Below are positions 60,437 to 64,000 of a DNA stretch of 64,000 bases, piece by piece. Position numbers and translations under genes: made by a program. The stretch spans positions 109,479 through 173,478 of the forward strand of contig JBNGIQ010008820.1 in NCBI GenBank assembly GCA_049999765.1. The letters are read 5' to 3'. Every line of letters begins with the position of its first letter. Positions within the stretch are counted from its first letter, which is position 1. Source of the stretch: Phaeoceros laevis. Lineage: Eukaryota > Anthocerotophyta > Anthocerotopsida > Notothyladales. Below the pieces are notes generated by a model. That model was not told the origin of the DNA. It worked only from the letters and a program-made list of their open reading frames with translations, and searched no databases.

Positions 60437-62668
60437 ATGAAGTCCAACGTGTTTGCCGGGTTTTCGTTCTCTACCGACGGGTTGACCTCAAGAAAGCGCA
60501 AACATGTAGTGACGCACTCTTCGCCAAACGCTACCGAGGACTCCAGCTTTTGTTTCCAGGAGCTCGCAAAAGGAGAAACCAGGATCCAGGACGAAGCTGC
60601 GAAGCAAGGTACTGTTTGGACTCCCTTTTTGCGGAACATAGCACCTCCACCTTGTCCTGGCAACTTTGGCACTTCCCGTAACCTTGGACTCTTTTCTCCC
60701 CAGGGTCACTTACGCCATCTGATCAAGTCGTCAAGTTAGAAGTGGACATCGAAGATTTTGTACCATCTACTTCGCTGGAATTCCATGACAGAGCAGACGA
60801 GGATGAGAAGGGCTCGGGTACTGCTGTAAGTAGAACCAGTGGCAAGGTTGTACGGCAGAGGAGGACTGAAGCTCAACAACAGGTATCACCCAAACGAGAG
60901 GAGTCAGTACTAGCGAAAAAGTTACAGCCATCTCAATCACCTAGGACTACTAAGCGGGCTGTCAAGTCAGAAGTACAGATTGAACATGTTGGGGCTGGAA
61001 TGTCGGAGTTACTGGAGCAGAAGGAGTTACATCTTAGTCCAAAAGGAAAGGGATCCTTAGCTGAGGCAGTGGGGCAGCCATCAAAGTGGGCCGTCGTGAT
61101 AGATTTGATAAGGTGCTGACCTGTCTTTTTCTACCAACACTCTGAAGCTGTCATGCATCTCTAGTCAACATGGATACAGGATATATTTTGATTCCTTGAG
61201 TGGAAGCAAGCAATTTAGTGGGTGCTGTCGGACAAACTTTGACTAAGGTCCCTTCTGCAGAGACATGCGAGTAGACAGGAATGCACCAGTGGATTTATTT
61301 GGCACGCACCAGGTATGCACTGGAGCAGGCTTCTACTGGCAAGGTTGGCTGCTGAGTAAACTCTTCTAATGTAGTGCTCTGGCATACAGCTAGTCGAAGT
61401 CACTGCAACCGAAGATACACAAAAATTCCATGCCGTTGTAGCAGGGATGATCAGCTCACAGACTAGGGATGCGGTAACTGCTGCAGCTATGGATCGGCTG
61501 CACGCCATGCCTGGGGGCTTGAGTGTTGAAAGCATTTCTGATGACAGACACACCATCGAAGCATTAGCTGAGGTTTTGAAACCAGTCGGGTTTTACAGGT
61601 ATGCCATCTGTGTGCCGATGACAGATCAGATCTTTCTCCAGCTCCAAATAATCAACATCTACTATATTTTGAACACCTTGATGTCGGTTTGGCAAGCAGA
61701 AACATACGCCTAAACCCTAGAAACCTTTGATGAGGCTTTTTTATTTTGAAGTCCCGATTGTGCATGGCTCCTAATTTTGAAATAGCGGATCTCAGGCAAA
61801 AGGCAAGCTATCTGAAGAAAATTGCAGAGACTTTGTCGAAGCCCCCACACAATGGCAGTGTTCCTGGTTCACTTGAGGATCTTGTCAGGCTCGGTTCCTT
61901 CTTTTCTTGTCTCTACATTTGCCAGAGGTGTCATCAGCACCTGACACGTTGCTATACTTCCCTCAACCCAATGAAGGATCTTCTCTACTGTACTTGTTGC
62001 TTGCGTCAAGTTCATTTTTTCCTCCATGGTTGATTGAATATTTTCAAGATCCAGAGGGTTGTGCCGCTAAGCATCCATCTGAACATGTGTTTAGCTGGTC
62101 AGAGATCTAACTGCTAGCAGTCTGTTGTTGGCCACAGATGAAACTACCGGGTGTAGGTCCAAAAGTGGCCCTCCTGGTCCTCTGCGTAGCATTTGGAAGG
62201 TGAAGCTTGTCTGGTTCAATTGCATTGATCGAAGCCCCTCGATATGCCACTGTATGAAATTAGAATGTCGGTTTCTTTGGTTCTAGGAGCGAGGAAGGTA
62301 TCATTGTGGACACGAATGTCCGGAGGGTTTGCTCCAGATTGGGATGGGTGGCTGAGCAATCTACGCCAGAGCAAACAAGGAAAGCACTTGAACAATGGTT
62401 GCCAAAAAGTCTGTGGGGGGAGTTGAGTTTCCTTTTCGTGGGATTTGGCCAACAGGTATGTGGTTCATTCACCGCGGTTTTCACAAGCATGCCTTAGGAG
62501 CCATTGCACGCCTCACGGGATATGCTGTGCTGTTTTATGTGGCAGATCTGCAAGCCTGTGTCGCCTGCTTGTGCAACCTGCAAGGTCAATAGCTTATGCC
62601 CAGCAGCATTCGTCAAGAAAGGAAAAGAAGTTGCTACCAGAAGGAAGAAACGTTCAACAACAAAGTAA
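60437..62668 (+). CDS. NTH1: Endonuclease III homologue, DNA glycosylase/AP lyase
   Basis: NTH1 removes oxidised pyrimidines in base-excision repair. Eight exons fit in phase: 60437-60608, 60704-61112, 61261-61312, 61390-61598, 61796-61883, 62138-62199, 62287-62455 and 62546-62668 (427 aa). The first two exons encode a basic, Ser-rich N-terminus that could include an organelle transit peptide; plant NTH1 proteins are largely plastid-located. The catalytic core has 'FHAVVAGMISSQTRDAV', 'LKPVGFYRQKASYLKKIA', the helix-hairpin-helix 'LPGVGPKVALLVL' with the catalytic Lys, and 'GIIVDTNVRRVCSRLGWV' with the catalytic Asp. The [4Fe-4S] cluster ligands are intact as C-x6-C-x2-C-x5-C ('CKPVSPACATCKVNSLC'). 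The basic tail ends 'RRKKRSTTK'. The donor after exon 5 ('CTT|GTCAGG') is non-ideal but gives the expected 'SLEDLMKLPGVG'. Confidence 0.93.
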
Positions 62669-63123
62669 TCAAATGAATTAAGTGTATCCGGCATGGACAC
62701 TCAAACCTCCTGCACTTGCACGAACTCAGTTTTGTATGATATCTGAAGGGTCTAATTACTCCAGTTTCAAGGCATGCGAGTCGACCTATCAGCAAAAAAT
62801 AATTCGGTGGACAGTTGTTTTCTTTAAAATTTAAGTGGTAAAAGATCTGGCTTGGCTAAGCAGACAGCGTATGCCAATTCTTTTCAGTGTGGGAGGAGTT
62901 TCATCATTCGGGTCCTGTGTTCTCATACGTGGTGGATCAGTGTCCGCGATCACTGTCCATGTCTCAGTTTAACAGGGATAGAGTTAAGCACGCACATTCA
63001 ACCCAAGAGAAAGACAACAATCTCAGTTTGACGGTGATAGAGTTAAGCAAGCACATTCACACCCAAGGGAAAGAAACAATCTCTCGCACACGCAGATGAG
63101 CACTGGCTAGATCTTCAGTGTTC
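62669..63123. other. Convergent 3' flanks with a 59-bp tandem duplication
   Basis: Two copies of a ~59-bp unit ('ctcagttt', 'gatagagttaagca', 'gcacattca', 'acccaag') start at 62963 and 63022. There is no gene here. The region presumably holds the 3' UTRs of NTH1 and the PPR gene. Confidence 0.6.
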
Positions 63124-64000
63124 TCAAGGTCGACCTTTACAAGTGCAACGTCCGTTAGCGAATCGATGCACACGGTACCCATCCCTTACCACAATGTCTC
63201 TCTGTTCAAGCCTTGACATGATTTCCGTCGAGCTGTGGCAGTCACTGCACATGCGTAGATTCTTCGTTACCACCAGAGGTGTCCCACTCGGAGTGTTCAA
63301 CAGACCAAACGCCAGAGCTAGCTTCTCAGCATGCCCACAAAGCACATCTTCCTTTTCCTTCTGACACAGTGGCTTCAACACCAACTTTGTGTGAGGTACG
63401 TGGCCTCCTTCCTGCTTCACACGTGCATTTGTGCTCTCTACCTTAAGCCCAATATCCTTTCTCCTTTCTCCCACCAGAAATCTGTGTACCTCCTTATTCA
63501 CCTCAATGCTCGCCACTGCAGGTTTCTTGTTAGCTCCTGCTGCCTTTCTCTGTGTTTCAATCCTGTCTACATCTGTCCACCTACCTGCGTCTGCGTAGGC
63601 ATTGGCCATGAGCACATAGGCAGACGCCATTTGAGGGTCCAGCCTAACAATGCTTTCAAAACACCACACAGCCCTCTCTATATCCCCGTGACTTTTGCAG
63701 GCATTCAACAAAGACGTCAAGCCCACCACATTACTTTCGCCTTCACATGATAATAGCATCTTCTCTGCCTCATCTAATTGGCCAGCACGTGCAAGAAGAT
63801 CAATCATGCAGGTGTAGTGCTCCATAGTAGGTTTGATGCCATGCTGTTCAGCCATGGAATCAAAGAGTTTGCGACCCTCGTGGACCAATCCTTCATGACT
63901 GCATGCTACTAGAAGGCAAGTAAAAGTGACATCATTAGGATGAACACCGGTCCCTAACATCTCCTCAAAACAAGCTAGTGCCTTGCGACCTTCATCACAA
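63124..64000 (-). CDS. PPR-DYW:KP protein, 3' part (runs off the window)
   Basis: The frame is open to the right edge, so the gene continues past 64000; the ATG at 63960 is internal. Visible parts are the last PPR motifs ('NDVTFTCLLVACSHEGLVHE', 'EHYTCMIDLLARAGQLDEAE'), E1/E2 ('ASAYVLMANAYADAGRWTDV') and a complete DYW-type deaminase domain with 'CGHAEKLALAFGLLN' and 'CSDCH'. The PG box is replaced by 'KKPAVASIEV' and the protein ends 'CTCKGRP'. The KPAxA box plus GRP end define the DYW:KP clade, found in plants with U-to-C organelle editing and shown for some members to convert U to C. Its target is unknown because most of the PPR tract lies outside the window. Confidence 0.93.
   Translation of the reverse strand, partial: CDEGRKALACFEEMLGTGVHPNDVTFTCLLVACSHEGLVHEGRKLFDSMAEQHGIKPTMEHYTCMIDLLARAGQLDEAEKMLLSCEGESNVVGLTSLLNACKSHGDIERAVWCFESIVRLDPQMASAYVLMANAYADAGRWTDVDRIETQRKAAGANKKPAVASIEVNKEVHRFLVGERRKDIGLKVESTNARVKQEGGHVPHTKLVLKPLCQKEKEDVLCGHAEKLALAFGLLNTPSGTPLVVTKNLRMCSDCHSSTEIMSRLEQRDIVVRDGYRVHRFANGRCTCKGRP

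Overview
This is plant nuclear DNA. The genes carry GT-AG introns, plastid-targeted products, a plant-type YAK1 kinase, a FIP37 m6A-writer subunit and DYW-type pentatricopeptide-repeat (PPR) proteins. One clue narrows the clade. The PPR gene at the right edge ends in GRP and has a KPAxA box in place of the usual PG box. This is the DYW:KP variant, known from plants with U-to-C organelle RNA editing (hornworts, many ferns, lycophytes such as Isoetes) and absent from Selaginella, mosses, liverworts and seed plants. The introns I could place are mostly about 50-600 bp and genes in the right half are closely packed, which argues against a fern. My best guess is a hornwort or a non-Selaginella lycophyte; this is inference.

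Layout. 1-12 kb is AT-rich and gene-poor, with local duplications, a broken pair of F-box-like sequences and a small secreted protein with a possible Gnk2/DUF26 domain. 12-21 kb holds an F-box/LRR-type protein with an N-myristoylation start (+), the tRNA queuine-transferase subunit QTRT2 (-, nine exons), plastid ribosomal protein bL12c (-), a PPR pseudogene, a possible organellar ssDNA-binding-protein fragment and a small LEA_1 protein (-). 21-27.5 kb is a decayed stretch with a multiply broken pseudogene joining a Crinkler-like header to a FunK1-like kinase, plus assembly and repeat oddities.

27.5-64 kb is gene-dense: a plastid SLH-domain membrane protein (-), FIP37/WTAP with an unusual Arg-Asp tail (-, twelve exons), an intact 826-aa PPR-DYW protein (+), a decayed unidentified coding fragment, YAK1 (+, eighteen exons), a DUF7356-like membrane protein (+), an ATAD5/ELG1-like clamp unloader (-, intronless), a ubiquitin-like/WLM/PUB protease-like gene (+, broken by a 100-N gap), a NOL11-C-terminal-like protein (+), the DNA glycosylase NTH1 (+, eight exons) and the 3' end of a DYW:KP PPR gene (-).

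The genes form no operon or pathway cluster. Shared themes are organelle gene expression (bL12c, PPR proteins), RNA modification (QTRT2, FIP37, DYW editors) and genome maintenance (ATAD5, WLM protease, NTH1). Long intronless genes (LRR protein, SLH protein, ATAD5, NOL11-like) alternate with genes of 8-18 small exons. Exon coordinates were set by hand from splice signals and reading phase and have not been checked against transcripts.
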